Shown piece after piece: positions 8,846 through 18,260 of a DNA stretch of 64,000 bases. This DNA comes from Thiomargarita sp. (lineage in GTDB: Bacteria > Pseudomonadota > Gammaproteobacteria > Beggiatoales > Beggiatoaceae), in NCBI GenBank assembly GCA_020721005.1, contig DYNP01000003.1:186001-250000 (forward strand). The letters run 5' to 3'. Each line of letters begins with the position of its first letter. The first letter of the stretch is position 1. Below the pieces are notes generated by a model. The model was not told where the DNA came from, ran no database searches, and was given only the letters and a program-made list of their open reading frames with translations. A program made the translations under genes and the position numbers.

Positions 8846-11347
8846 ATGTTTCAGAAAATTGCCACGCGCTTCATTTTGGCACAAATTTTATTAGTGTTGT
8901 TGATAATTACCTTAATTGGTACAACCACTTATTATATCATGTCCCGTCAACTACACATTCATGAGGCTCAGCGATTACAAATTGCAGCCACTGCCTTATC
9001 TAACATTATTTATCATACCTTAGAAAACAAGAGTAATTTACTCACAAAATTGGCTACAGGTCGTCATATAGAACAATATCTCAATAATTTCAACTCAGCC
9101 ATATTAGAAAAGACTTTTTTAGAACTGAATACCACTTTCCCAATCATCAGTTATGTGGAAAAAACCGGTTGGGAGGAAATCAAAATTGCGCAAGGCAAAG
9201 TCAGCGAAGATTTACTCAACATTGCTGATTCTCCCTTATATTTGCAAAGCCAAACTTTACCCAATCAGGTTTTGATTACCCCAGCTTTTCAATCAAAAAC
9301 CTTACATGAGCCTGTTATTGAATTGGGATATCGTCATGTCAACTATTTTGATGAAGACTTGGGATTGGTGACAACGGTATTGCCACTGTCAGAAATATTT
9401 GAAAATCTACGAGAAATTGAATTGGGAACAGGCAGTTGGTTGGCGGTATTAAATCAACAACGACAACTGGTTTATGCTCCCATTCCTGACACCTTGACTT
9501 TAACTTTGGAAAACACGGCAACCAGTTCCGAGTTGTTGAAATTATTAGATAATGAGCAACGTATTATGGGACAATATGAATTGCTGGGCACCCCTTGTTT
9601 CTTAGCAGTTACCACAGTCCCAATATACAATTGGAAAGTGTTAGTTGCCTTACCTGAACAGATATTTTTTCAACCCTTACGACAATTGCAATTCCAAACA
9701 GGACTTTTTTCAATTTTAATGTTATTTATCAGTGTGGGACTGGCTTATTTATTCGGTAAAACAGTCACTCGACCCATTTCCACTTTAACTCAAGTTGTTA
9801 CCCATATTACTCAAAGTGGAGACTTTTCTAAAGTGGTGCCTGTGGAGCGCCAAGATGAATTAGGAAAATTGTCTATTTCATTCAATCAAATGTCCCAACG
9901 CCTTTATGAATTGGTCAATTGTTTAACCGATGAAAAACGAAAAGCGGAACAAGCTCGACAATTGGCAGAATCTGCAAATCAAGCCAAAAGTATATTTTTG
10001 GCGAATATGAGTCATGAATTGCGCACCCCATTAAATGGAGTGCTTGGATATGCCCAAATTTTGGGTCGAGATCCAACATTAACTGACAAGCAACGAGAAG
10101 GTTTGCAAATTATCCAACGCAGTGGAGATTACTTGCTGAATTTAATCAATGATGTCTTGGATTTATCTAAAGTAGAAGCTGGAAAAATTGAATTTCACCC
10201 TGCTGATTTTCGATTTGATGAATTTCTGCAAAGTTTGATCGATTTATTCAGTTTACGCGCTCAACAAAAGGATCTGTTATTCCAATGTCAACCTTTATCT
10301 CCTCTGCCTAATTTGGTACACGGTGATGAAAAGCGATTGCGACAAGTTTTGATCAATTTAATTGGAAATGCAGTGAAATTTACTGAGCATGGTCAAGTCG
10401 TGTTACAGGTGACACAACGTAATGAACACATTGACTTTGCAGTAATAGACAGTGGAATTGGAATTGCTGACGCTGATCAGGAGAAAATTTTCCTTCCTTT
10501 TCAACAGGTTGGAGATGTTAATTATCAGGCTCAAGGAACTGGGTTGGGATTGGCGATTACGAAAAAATTGGTGGATATGATGGGGGGGAATTTGGAAGTG
10601 GAAAGCGTTTTGGGCCAAGGCAGCACTTTTAAATTTTCTATTCAATTGCCAGAAGTTTCTTGTCCTGTGACTGAAATTTCTCCCAAAATACCCCTAATTG
10701 TGGGATTTGAGGGCCGGGTGCGAAGGATTTTGGTGGTGGACAATATTCGGGATAATCGTTTGATTTTAATAAATTTATTAAGTCCCTTGGGATTTGAAGT
10801 TTTGGAAGCAACTAAAGGTGAGGAATGTTTGACGATTTTAGATAAAATCCGTCCAGATCTCATTTTAACTGAATTGAGAATGCCAGGCATGGAGACCTCT
10901 CAACTGATTTGTCGAATTCGGCAACGTTTTGGGGAGTCTGTGCCACCTATTTTAGCTTTGTCCGCCAACATTTTTATCAATACTCAACAGGCTGGAGCAA
11001 GAATTGGATATGATGATTTTATTGCTAAACCGATTGTTGTGGAGGCATTATTGGAGAAATTACGGGTTTATTTAAATTTAGTCTGGATTTTCCAACAAGG
11101 GGGATATTGTGGGGAACGGAATCTGGGAGAGGGGCTAGATGGTGAAGAGTTGGCGGGACCTTCTCAGGAAGAAGCTCGTGTTTTGTTGGATTTGGCATTG
11201 CAGGGAGATATCGGGGGAATTATCGATTGTGCTGAGCGGTTAATTCAGGAGAATCGACAATTGGAACGGTTGGGGAAACGAATTGTGCAGTTGGCAAAAA
11301 ATTTTGAAGAGCGGAAATTATGTGAGTTGGTAGAGAGGTATTTGTAA
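8846..11347 (+). CDS. Hybrid sensor histidine kinase with altered receiver (HK3)
   Basis: An 833-residue membrane kinase. A helix at about 8-30, a large periplasmic sensor (about 31-285, dCache-like by length), a second helix near 290-310, then HAMP (TRPISTLTQVVTHI). HisKA has His390 (MSHELRTPLNG), and HATPase motifs NLIGNAVKF, DSGIGIAD and GTGLGLAITKKL follow. The C-terminal receiver is unusual. The position that is the acceptor Asp in the two sister kinases is Glu676 (LTELRMPGME), and the acidic pair is Asp-Asn (VVDN, Asn633) where the sisters have Asp-Asp. The Lys in FIAKPI is kept. The same helical C-terminal tail as HK1/HK2 ends the protein. It probably works with the PstS-like protein upstream. 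Confidence 0.95.
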   Translation: MFQKIATRFILAQILLVLLIITLIGTTTYYIMSRQLHIHEAQRLQIAATALSNIIYHTLENKSNLLTKLATGRHIEQYLNNFNSAILEKTFLELNTTFPIISYVEKTGWEEIKIAQGKVSEDLLNIADSPLYLQSQTLPNQVLITPAFQSKTLHEPVIELGYRHVNYFDEDLGLVTTVLPLSEIFENLREIELGTGSWLAVLNQQRQLVYAPIPDTLTLTLENTATSSELLKLLDNEQRIMGQYELLGTPCFLAVTTVPIYNWKVLVALPEQIFFQPLRQLQFQTGLFSILMLFISVGLAYLFGKTVTRPISTLTQVVTHITQSGDFSKVVPVERQDELGKLSISFNQMSQRLYELVNCLTDEKRKAEQARQLAESANQAKSIFLANMSHELRTPLNGVLGYAQILGRDPTLTDKQREGLQIIQRSGDYLLNLINDVLDLSKVEAGKIEFHPADFRFDEFLQSLIDLFSLRAQQKDLLFQCQPLSPLPNLVHGDEKRLRQVLINLIGNAVKFTEHGQVVLQVTQRNEHIDFAVIDSGIGIADADQEKIFLPFQQVGDVNYQAQGTGLGLAITKKLVDMMGGNLEVESVLGQGSTFKFSIQLPEVSCPVTEISPKIPLIVGFEGRVRRILVVDNIRDNRLILINLLSPLGFEVLEATKGEECLTILDKIRPDLILTELRMPGMETSQLICRIRQRFGESVPPILALSANIFINTQQAGARIGYDDFIAKPIVVEALLEKLRVYLNLVWIFQQGGYCGERNLGEGLDGEELAGPSQEEARVLLDLALQGDIGGIIDCAERLIQENRQLERLGKRIVQLAKNFEERKLCELVERYL

Positions 11348-11361
11348 GGAAATTCCCAGTG

Positions 11362-11393
11362 AGGATAACTTGTTTTTGAACAGAGGTTATCCT
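11362..11393. terminator. Hairpin between convergent HK3 and glnD
   Basis: AGGATAAC (11362-11369) and GTTATCCT (11386-11393) form an 8-bp stem with a 16-base loop in the 65-bp gap between two convergent genes. Position suggests a bidirectional terminator. The lack of a clear T-run keeps confidence low. Confidence 0.4.
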
Positions 11394-11412
11394 TTGAGAA
11401 AAGGTGAGCAAT

Positions 11413-14094
11413 TCAGGGTTTTTTAGGGGTCAAGGGTTTGCCTTCTAACAGTTGAGAGAGTTTTTCACAAAGACAGTCGATTTGATCGGCAGAATATAAT
11501 GCTTCTTGATTGTCATCGGTGATGAAAAAGATGTCTTCTACTCGAGAGCCAAAGGTGGCAATTTTTGCCCTTTTAAGACGCACTTGACAGGCGGCAAAGG
11601 CTTGGGCAATGTGAGATAATACTCCTGGACGATCGGTGGTGATGACTTCTAAAACACTGTGTTTATTGATAGGATCGTGTTTGAAATTTAGGCGAGTGGG
11701 CACTGAGAAGTGTTTGATTTGACGAGGAATATGCCGATGAATGGGGCAAAAAGCTGGGGCTTCTGGACGGCTGAGCAATTTACGAAATCCTTCTAAAATA
11801 TCTGCGACTCGCTCATGTTGCACAATTGCAGTCCCATCGCTTTCTAAAAAGGTGTAGCTGGCAATGATGTATTCTTTTTGGGTGTGGATCAGGTAAGCAT
11901 TGACAATGGTGACTCCTTTTTGTTCAAGGTAATGGGTCATTTCGGCAAATAGATATTTTTTGTCTCGCACATAAATCATGATCTCAGTGATGCCCTGAAT
12001 GTTATGACGTTCTAAAACCAAGGGGATTTCAGGTGTTTTATGATCCAAAATCACTTTGGTTTCCCGAGCAATGTCTTGTGGAGAGGAGCATAAAAAATAG
12101 TCATCTCCCAGGTTGTCCCATAGAGTTTTCACCAGCCCCCATTCTATGCCCTGCAGCAAGGATAGGGTTTCTCTTTGAATGTTTTCAACCAGTCCCCGTT
12201 TGTCGACTGCAGTGATAGCTCCTTGATTCAAAAAATCTTGGGTTTTATGATATAAATCAGAGAGTAAGACGGCTTTCCAACCATTCCACAAATTGGGATT
12301 GGTGGCGCGAATGTCGGCAACGGTCAACAAATATAGGTAGTCTAAGCGCACTGGGTCGCCAACTTGTTGGGCAAAGGCTTTGATGACTGCGGGGTCTGAG
12401 GTGTCTTGACGTTGGGCTGTCATGGACATTTTGAGATGATAACGCACTAACCAGGCGACGAGACGGGAATCGTTGTCACTTAAACCATGGGCTTGACAAA
12501 AATCAAGGGCTTCTTTTTCACCGAGTTCCGAGTGGTCTCCTCCTTGTCCTTTGGCAATGTCATGAAACAGTCCCGCCAAGTACAGTAGTTCCGATTTGGG
12601 AATGTTTTCCATAATTTTGGAGCATAAGGGCAGTTCCTGCTGATAATAGGGAATGGCAAAGCGTCGCAGGTTTCTTACGACAAATAGGCTGTGTTGATCA
12701 ACGGTGTAGACGTGAAATAGGTCATATTGCATTTGTCCCACAATTTTTCCAAATGAGGGAATGTAGGCAGCGAGAATGCCATAGCTGTTCATGCGTCTTA
12801 AGGCATGAATGAGACCTCGAGGTTGTCGAATCATTTCATAAAACAGGCTGCGGGCTCGCAAGTCATTGTGAAAGGCGTGATCAATCAAATAGTTGTATTG
12901 TCGTATCAAACGGATGGTACTGGCTCTTACTCCTTTAATTTCAGGGTGTTGTTGCATAAGCAGGAAGATTTCCAGTAAAGCAAAAGGGTAGTGCATAAAT
13001 ACTTTGTTATGGGTGACTTCGATGAAATCATTGCATATTTGGAAACGTTTGTTTAATGGGTACAGGGTGATCGGGGTGTCTGCATAGAGAATGGCTTCTT
13101 GAAACAATTGTAACAGCATATCATTTAAGCTGCTGATTTCTTTGGCAGTTCGGTAGTAACGGCGCATGAGTTTTTCCACTCCCAAGTGCTTATGGTCGTC
13201 TTGATAACCGAGTCGAGTGGCAATGGCGCGTTGGTAATCGAATAGCAGTCGGTCTTCTCGCCGCCCGGCAATTAGATGTAAATGACCACGAATTTGCCAA
13301 ATAAAGGTTTGGGCTTCCATGAGCGTTTGGTATTCCAATTCGGTCAAAAAACCGTATTGGACCAAGTCATGCAGTGTGGTTGCCCCAAAATGGCGCTTGG
13401 CAACCCAGCCAATCATGTGAATGTCGCGCAATCCCCCGGGACATTCTTTAATATTGGGCTCTAAACTGTAAGCAGTGTCATGGTATTTGAGATGGCGCTG
13501 AGCTTGCTCTTGCATTTTGGTGGCAAAAAAGTCTTTGACTGGCCAAATGTATTCCGGGCTCACCTGATTTTGCATGGTTTCAAATAACTTTTTGGGACCG
13601 CTCAGCAATCGGGCTTCCATCAGATTGGTGACAACGGTGATGTCAGTTTTGGCTTCTCGTTCGCATTCTAATAAAGTGCGAACACTGTGCCCAACTTGTA
13701 AACCGATGTCCCATAGCCAAGTGACCAGGCGTTCAATGCATTGTTGAACTTTCAGGTCTGGAATGGTTTCTAGTAAAATCAACAGGTCCACGTCTGAGCC
13801 CGGGTGCAATTCTCCACGTCCATATCCTCCAACTGCTACCAAAGCCACTTGTTGAGATTGTGGGCAAATACAGAGTTCCTTACTTACGTGTCGCAAAATT
13901 TGGTCAACCAGCCAAGCGCGTTGGCTGACTGATTCTGCCGCATTGGGTGCTTGTTCAAAACGGGTTTTTAGGACTTCTTGGCCTTGTTTGAAGGTTTGAC
14001 GAAATAGTTTGATGGGATTGGCGTTAGTTTTTAATTCTTCTTGAAATTTTTGGGGATCAAAGAGTTGTGGGTCAATATAGTTGTTTAGATACAT
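11413..14094 (-). CDS. glnD: [Protein-PII] uridylyltransferase/uridylyl-removing enzyme
   Basis: GlnD adds and removes UMP on PII proteins in response to glutamine and so sets nitrogen status. At 893 residues it has the full family length. The nucleotidyltransferase motif VGGYGRGELHPGSDVDLLIL lies near residue 90. The GlnE-like helical domain, the HD domain with LFHDIAKGQGGDHSELG, and two C-terminal ACT domains (EMTHYLEQKGVTIVNAYL and VITTDRPGVLSHIAQAF) follow. I use the ATG at 14094; an in-frame TTG at 14106 is possible, but neither has a strong Shine-Dalgarno. It is the last gene of a leftward run that begins at ybaB, 12 bp after the gene at 14107-15024. Confidence 0.96.
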   Translation of the reverse strand: MYLNNYIDPQLFDPQKFQEELKTNANPIKLFRQTFKQGQEVLKTRFEQAPNAAESVSQRAWLVDQILRHVSKELCICPQSQQVALVAVGGYGRGELHPGSDVDLLILLETIPDLKVQQCIERLVTWLWDIGLQVGHSVRTLLECEREAKTDITVVTNLMEARLLSGPKKLFETMQNQVSPEYIWPVKDFFATKMQEQAQRHLKYHDTAYSLEPNIKECPGGLRDIHMIGWVAKRHFGATTLHDLVQYGFLTELEYQTLMEAQTFIWQIRGHLHLIAGRREDRLLFDYQRAIATRLGYQDDHKHLGVEKLMRRYYRTAKEISSLNDMLLQLFQEAILYADTPITLYPLNKRFQICNDFIEVTHNKVFMHYPFALLEIFLLMQQHPEIKGVRASTIRLIRQYNYLIDHAFHNDLRARSLFYEMIRQPRGLIHALRRMNSYGILAAYIPSFGKIVGQMQYDLFHVYTVDQHSLFVVRNLRRFAIPYYQQELPLCSKIMENIPKSELLYLAGLFHDIAKGQGGDHSELGEKEALDFCQAHGLSDNDSRLVAWLVRYHLKMSMTAQRQDTSDPAVIKAFAQQVGDPVRLDYLYLLTVADIRATNPNLWNGWKAVLLSDLYHKTQDFLNQGAITAVDKRGLVENIQRETLSLLQGIEWGLVKTLWDNLGDDYFLCSSPQDIARETKVILDHKTPEIPLVLERHNIQGITEIMIYVRDKKYLFAEMTHYLEQKGVTIVNAYLIHTQKEYIIASYTFLESDGTAIVQHERVADILEGFRKLLSRPEAPAFCPIHRHIPRQIKHFSVPTRLNFKHDPINKHSVLEVITTDRPGVLSHIAQAFAACQVRLKRAKIATFGSRVEDIFFITDDNQEALYSADQIDCLCEKLSQLLEGKPLTPKKP

Positions 14095-14106
14095 AAGGGG
14101 TACCAA

Positions 14107-15024
14107 TCAGCTGATATGGCAATGGACGGTCAGTAAATTGTCTATTTTGAGTGGGGGGGTCATGGTGATCGTGAGGGTTAATAAATCAGGGTGAGTTAAA
14201 AATTGAGTGAGTTTGGTAAATAAGGTTTGTTGACCTGTGATTTTGAAATTTCCATCAGTCATTTTTACCCAGTTTGTAAGGGATTGATTGAGTTGGGTTA
14301 TGAGCAAATAGACTAGAGTTTCTCGGTCAGTACCTTGTGTTTGAGCCCAACGGGCTACCATTTTTTTAATCAGCCCGGCTTCTTGGAAGTGCAGGGTGAT
14401 CTGGTGAAGACTGAATTCTTCAATTCTCAGGGGCCAATGCACCGGGGTTGTTAAAGGTAACCAGTTGATTGATAAAGTGAATTTTCCCCAGTTTGCATCA
14501 GTAAGTTCGACAGTAGTTTGTAATTGTGTGGCCACTTGAGTTAAGTGCAGATAGCCTTGCAGTTGCAAGTGGGAATATCCCATATTTTGCAAATCTTGTG
14601 GCGTTGGAATAAAAGGGGCATAACCTAAGGATTTGGCCAGTAAGGGAATTTCCCAAGAGTTTGTATGGATGGCAAAATTGGCATCTTGAAATTCCAATGA
14701 TAAGGGCAAATAGGCTAACCCAGGCAGGGCGATTGGGTGCGAGCCAATCTGTAAAGTCAAAAGGGAAGTGGTTGGCAACAGGGCGCCCATCAGCAATGAG
14801 CCAATGGATGATAATTTAAGATTGGCTATGGACAGTGACCGAGGGGGCTGTAAAGTAAAGTGTTGAACAGTAATATTCCCTAACCAGGAGAATTGTGCAG
14901 TTTGATAAGAGAAAAAGGGTTGTTTCTCAGTTAAATATTGGTTTAATTGATGGTCCCAATAGGCTTTGCCTGCCCCTAGGGCTAAGGCGCTTGCCAGTAA
15001 CAGTGTAGCAGTGACTTTACGCAT
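14107..15024 (-). CDS. Membrane-anchored periplasmic protein of unknown function
   Basis: A 305-residue protein I do not recognise. An N-terminal helix (about residues 4-20, TATLLLASALALGAG) is followed by a beta-rich region with no further membrane segment. That is the build of DUF945/AsmA-like anchored periplasmic proteins (FFSYQTAQFSWLGNITVQHF resembles their opening strands), but I see no diagnostic motif. It lies between dnaQ (72 bp upstream) and glnD (12 bp downstream) on the same strand and is probably co-transcribed. There are no cysteines for a lipobox. Confidence 0.7.
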   Translation of the reverse strand: MRKVTATLLLASALALGAGKAYWDHQLNQYLTEKQPFFSYQTAQFSWLGNITVQHFTLQPPRSLSIANLKLSSIGSLLMGALLPTTSLLTLQIGSHPIALPGLAYLPLSLEFQDANFAIHTNSWEIPLLAKSLGYAPFIPTPQDLQNMGYSHLQLQGYLHLTQVATQLQTTVELTDANWGKFTLSINWLPLTTPVHWPLRIEEFSLHQITLHFQEAGLIKKMVARWAQTQGTDRETLVYLLITQLNQSLTNWVKMTDGNFKITGQQTLFTKLTQFLTHPDLLTLTITMTPPLKIDNLLTVHCHIS

Positions 15025-15096
15025 GAAAGTGACGAATATACAGTGAGTTAGTTGGTGAGAATGGGGGAGGCAAGTGTACCCGTTCCCCTGGATTTG

Positions 15097-15822
15097 TCAT
15101 GGTCGAAGGGTAGATTCAAGGGTTAACCATAAGCAATTGCCTGTTGTGGTTTTGTCCAATTTTGCGAGGTAACGTTGATGCGCTTCCAATTCCTCGGCGG
15201 TGGGCAGGAGAATGGGTAAGGGTGGACGTGGTTGTGCAACTCGTGGGGACTGGGTGGAATTTGGCGAAGAATTTGAGGGTTGAGCATGGGTGAGCAGACT
15301 GACTTGCCCTCCGGTCATGGCCAGATAGGTTTCGGCCAGAAGTTGGGCATCCAATAGGGCCCCATGGAATTGGCGCCTGGCATTGTCAATGTGATAACGT
15401 TTGCATAGGGTGTCAAGGTCGTTTTTTTGGCCGGGATGCAGACGTCTTGCCAAGCTCAGAGTGTCGAGAACAGTGCAGTAATTGGTGAGAGGTCCCCAAC
15501 CCATTTTGAGGCGTTGCAGTTCATGGTTGAGAAAGCCAACGTCAAATTCTGCATTGTGAATGATCAACTCAGCGCCTTGAATGAATTGTATCAATTCTTG
15601 AACAATGTCAGTAAAGCGTGGTTTGTCTTTTAAAAATCCTAAGGTTAATCCATGAACTTGTTGGGCACCGGCATCAATTTCCCGATCGGGTTGTAAGTAG
15701 CAGTGGAATTGTTGACCGGTGACTTTACGATTGAGAATTTCAACGCAGCCAATTTCAATGATTCGATGTCCCTGTTGGGGACTGAAACCGGTGGTTTCGG
15801 TGTCTAGGACGATTTGTCGCAT
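15097..15822 (-). CDS. dnaQ: DNA polymerase III epsilon subunit (proofreading exonuclease)
   Basis: 241 residues, close to the usual 243. It supplies the 3'-5' exonuclease of the replicative polymerase core. The DEDDh motifs are all visible: [11 protein letters not shown] (ExoI, Asp7/Glu9), [14 protein letters not shown] (ExoII), and [17 protein letters not shown] (ExoIII with His and Asp). The C-terminal tail is proline/serine rich, as expected for the linker that binds the alpha subunit. The first 19 bp overlap the end of rnhA on the same strand, which suggests translational coupling. Confidence 0.96.
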   Translation of the reverse strand: MRQIVLDTETTGFSPQQGHRIIEIGCVEILNRKVTGQQFHCYLQPDREIDAGAQQVHGLTLGFLKDKPRFTDIVQELIQFIQGAELIIHNAEFDVGFLNHELQRLKMGWGPLTNYCTVLDTLSLARRLHPGQKNDLDTLCKRYHIDNARRQFHGALLDAQLLAETYLAMTGGQVSLLTHAQPSNSSPNSTQSPRVAQPRPPLPILLPTAEELEAHQRYLAKLDKTTTGNCLWLTLESTLRP

Positions 15823-16283
15823 GCAATTTCCTGTATTATTTGTTCCAGTCCCTGATTGGCCAATTGGTCAGCCAATTCGTTTTGAGGGTGACCCGAATGT
15901 CCTTTTATCCATTGCCAGTCGATTTGATGGGACTGAGTGATGGCGTGCAGGCGTTGCCACAGATCTTGATTTTTAACTGGTTGTTTATTGGCGGTTTTCC
16001 AGCCTCGAGCTACCCAGTTGTTGAGCCATTCTGTAATGCCTCTTTTAAGATATTGGGAATCAGTGGTTACACATACTTGACAGGGACGTTTGAGGGTTTC
16101 CAAGGCTATAATGGCAGCCATCAGTTCCATACGATTATTGGTGGTGTGGGGCTCTCCTCCATATAACTGTTTTTCGTGGTGTTGGTATTGCAATAACACA
16201 CCCCAGCCACCGGGACCGGGGTTGCCTCGACAGGCGCCGTCGGTGTAAGCTCTGACAAGATGATCCATGGAGTTATTGCTCAT
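15804..16283 (-). CDS. rnhA: Ribonuclease HI
   Basis: 159 residues. It degrades the RNA strand of RNA-DNA hybrids. The catalytic acids are in place: [16 protein letters not shown] (Asp), [10 protein letters not shown] (Glu), [11 protein letters not shown] (Asp), and [16 protein letters not shown] (His/Asp). The start at 16283 is not strongly marked; a second ATG five codons later (16268) would also give a full enzyme. It overlaps the upstream methyltransferase by 11 bp and dnaQ by 19 bp. Confidence 0.96.
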   Translation of the reverse strand: MSNNSMDHLVRAYTDGACRGNPGPGGWGVLLQYQHHEKQLYGGEPHTTNNRMELMAAIIALETLKRPCQVCVTTDSQYLKRGITEWLNNWVARGWKTANKQPVKNQDLWQRLHAITQSHQIDWQWIKGHSGHPQNELADQLANQGLEQIIQEIACDKSS

Positions 16284-17049
16284 GAGTTTTTTTAAGAGGG
16301 GCTACTGCTTCTGTGATCAGGTTTTTTTGTACCTGCCATTTAGGACGAATGGGGGTGAGGGCAGTGATGCGTTTTTTGACGACTAATAGATAGACTGCTC
16401 CAAAGCGATAAAGCCAGCGTTCGGCAAATTTTTCCAGCCAGGGGAGGTCTTGAGTGGAGGTTGAATAAGTGGAGTTATTGGTTAGGGAATTTTGCAGCCG
16501 TTTTGAAAGGGAACAGGCCAGGAAAAATGAGGTGTGATGGATCACTTCTAAATTCAACGAGGTCAACCATTCTCTAAGTGGATAGGAATAGGAGAGTTTG
16601 TTGGGTAGAATTTGTGAGCGACCCGGCAACCAACGAGTTAATTCCCATAAACTGAGTTTGTTGAATCCCAAGATGATCAGGTGTCCTTCTGGAAGTAAGA
16701 CTCGTTTTACTTCTTCTAAAATCAGGTAGGGTTGTTCGGCATAATCAAGCAGATGGGGAAGGAGAATGACATCGATACTGTCTTGGGCAAAGGGCAGTTG
16801 ATGAGGATGGGCACAGAGAGTGGAGTAACTGTTATCAAAGGGGGGTCCAATGGGGTTGTCTAAGAGGTAACGATGGATGATGCGGCTGCTGTTGAGCAAT
16901 TGTCCTTGTCCGATGTTTCCGATTTGTAGTAGATAAAAGCCAAACAGGTGGGGTAAAATGGGTTGTAAGTGCACCATTTCTGAATTTAACAGGTGTTGTC
17001 CCAGGGGGGATTGAAACCAGTTTAGTAATTCATGGGAATAGGTTGTCAT
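16273..17049 (-). CDS. SAM-dependent methyltransferase next to rnhA (YafS-like)
   Basis: 258 residues of class I methyltransferase type (Methyltransf_11 region): [20 protein letters not shown] followed by [19 protein letters not shown]. The N-terminal GxGxG SAM loop is weak, as in other YafS-like proteins. Its position directly before rnhA–dnaQ is conserved in gammaproteobacteria, where the E. coli relative is yafS. The substrate is not known. It lies 30 bp after ybaB and overlaps rnhA by 11 bp. Confidence 0.88.
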   Translation of the reverse strand: MTTYSHELLNWFQSPLGQHLLNSEMVHLQPILPHLFGFYLLQIGNIGQGQLLNSSRIIHRYLLDNPIGPPFDNSYSTLCAHPHQLPFAQDSIDVILLPHLLDYAEQPYLILEEVKRVLLPEGHLIILGFNKLSLWELTRWLPGRSQILPNKLSYSYPLREWLTSLNLEVIHHTSFFLACSLSKRLQNSLTNNSTYSTSTQDLPWLEKFAERWLYRFGAVYLLVVKKRITALTPIRPKWQVQKNLITEAVAPLKKTHEQ

Positions 17050-17079
17050 GAAGGTGGTGAGTCAAATCCAAGGTGAGTT

Positions 17080-17403
17080 TTAAAAGGGGAGTTTAAAGCC
17101 TGGGGGCAGACCGAATCCACCGGCCATTCCGGCCAGTTTTTCTTGGCTGACTTTTTCCACTTTGCGCACGGCGTCATTGATTGCAGCGGCAATCAGGTCT
17201 TCTAACATTTCCCGATCTTCATTGATCAGGGTGGGATCGATGATGACTTGGCGTACATCATGGCGGCCAGTCATGATGATTTTAACCAGTCCTCCTCCAG
17301 CTTCTCCCGTGACTTCTAGGTCAGCCAATTCTTGTTGGGCTTTTTGCAAGTTGTTTTGCATTTGCTGGGCTTGCTTCATTAGGTTGCTAAATCCACTTTT
17401 CAT
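17080..17403 (-). CDS. ybaB: YbaB/EbfC nucleoid-associated protein
   Basis: 107 residues, the usual size. The N-terminal helix ([20 protein letters not shown]) is followed by the strand-rich core [20 protein letters not shown] and the final [12 protein letters not shown]. Members bind DNA as dimers. In many relatives it is found with dnaX and recR; neither is here. It appears to open the leftward run to glnD. Confidence 0.95.
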   Translation of the reverse strand: MKSGFSNLMKQAQQMQNNLQKAQQELADLEVTGEAGGGLVKIIMTGRHDVRQVIIDPTLINEDREMLEDLIAAAINDAVRKVEKVSQEKLAGMAGGFGLPPGFKLPF

Positions 17404-17539
17404 AGAGGGGGTGTCTCCAAGGTAAGGTTTGAATTATAGTCATGGCTTAGGTAAGTGTGTTTTTTGGGGGTTATTTACCGATTTTATGGTAAATTACGAG
17501 TTATGAACGATTGGGCCTGTATCTCATGTTGTATCTCGT

Positions 17540-17656
17540 GTAGGATGTGCTGAGCGTTTTTGCAAAGCGCATCAATCGAGGAAGACACAATATTCGAGTT
17601 TCCATAATTTTGGAACGCGACAGATGCGCTTTGCAAAAACGCTCAGCACATCCTAC
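17540..17656. repeat. Palindromic element with perfect 33-bp arms
   Basis: The left arm at 17540-17572 starts GTAGGATGTGCTGAGCG; the right arm at 17624-17656 is its exact reverse complement, ending CGCTCAGCACATCCTAC. The 51-base centre includes GAGTTTCCATAATTTTGG, shared with the diverged copy at 2501-2658. There is no coding capacity. It lies between gmhA (ends at 17685) and ybaB (starts at 17403). It looks like a recently spread MITE/REP-type repeat and could act as a transcriptional barrier. Confidence 0.85.
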
Positions 17657-17684
17657 ATGATTATATGACATGGGGACTCATAAT

Positions 17685-18260
17685 TTATAATTCGTCAATC
17701 AGGTCACACAGGCAGTGAATGATGAGCAAGTGTATTTCTTGAGCTCGGGCTGTGGATTGAGTGGACACTCGCAGTTCAATGTCAGTTTTTCTTAGCAGAG
17801 TGGATGCTGTTCCACCTTGACGTGCACTGAGTAGAACGATGTGCATGTCTTGGGTGTGAGCCATTTCAATGGCTTTGAGAATGTTGCTGGAATTACCACT
17901 GGTGCTGAGTGCCAACAGGCAGTCTCCAGGTTGTCCAAGTGCTTGAATTTGACGTGAAAAAACTTGTTCATAGCCTCGATCGTTGGCAATTGAGGTAAGG
18001 GCAGAGTTGTCAATAGTTAGGGCAATGGCTGGCAGTCCAGGGCGATTTTTTTCATAGTGGTTGAGCAATTCAGAGGAAAAGTGTTGGGCTTGATCAGCTG
18101 AACCTCCATTCCCACAAGCTAGAATTTTGTGCCCTTGTTGTAGGCAATGGTGTAATTTATATCCCGCATTGACTATGTCAGAAATCAATTGGGACTGAGT
18201 GTGAATAGCCAGCTCACAGTGTTGAGTAAAGTGGTGTTGTAAGCGGTCAGATGGGGTCAT
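17685..18260 (-). CDS. gmhA: SIS-domain phosphoheptose isomerase / DiaA-like protein
   Basis: 191 residues from the ATG at 18260, which overlaps the galE stop in an ATGA. An ATG nine codons earlier is possible but would overlap galE by 31 bp. It has the SIS sugar-phosphate fold: [56 protein letters not shown], and [20 protein letters not shown]. This fold covers GmhA (sedoheptulose-7-phosphate isomerase for LPS heptose) and DiaA (DnaA-binding regulator), which are hard to split by sequence. The partner galE favours a sugar role. Confidence 0.85.
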   Translation of the reverse strand: MTPSDRLQHHFTQHCELAIHTQSQLISDIVNAGYKLHHCLQQGHKILACGNGGSADQAQHFSSELLNHYEKNRPGLPAIALTIDNSALTSIANDRGYEQVFSRQIQALGQPGDCLLALSTSGNSSNILKAIEMAHTQDMHIVLLSARQGGTASTLLRKTDIELRVSTQSTARAQEIHLLIIHCLCDLIDEL

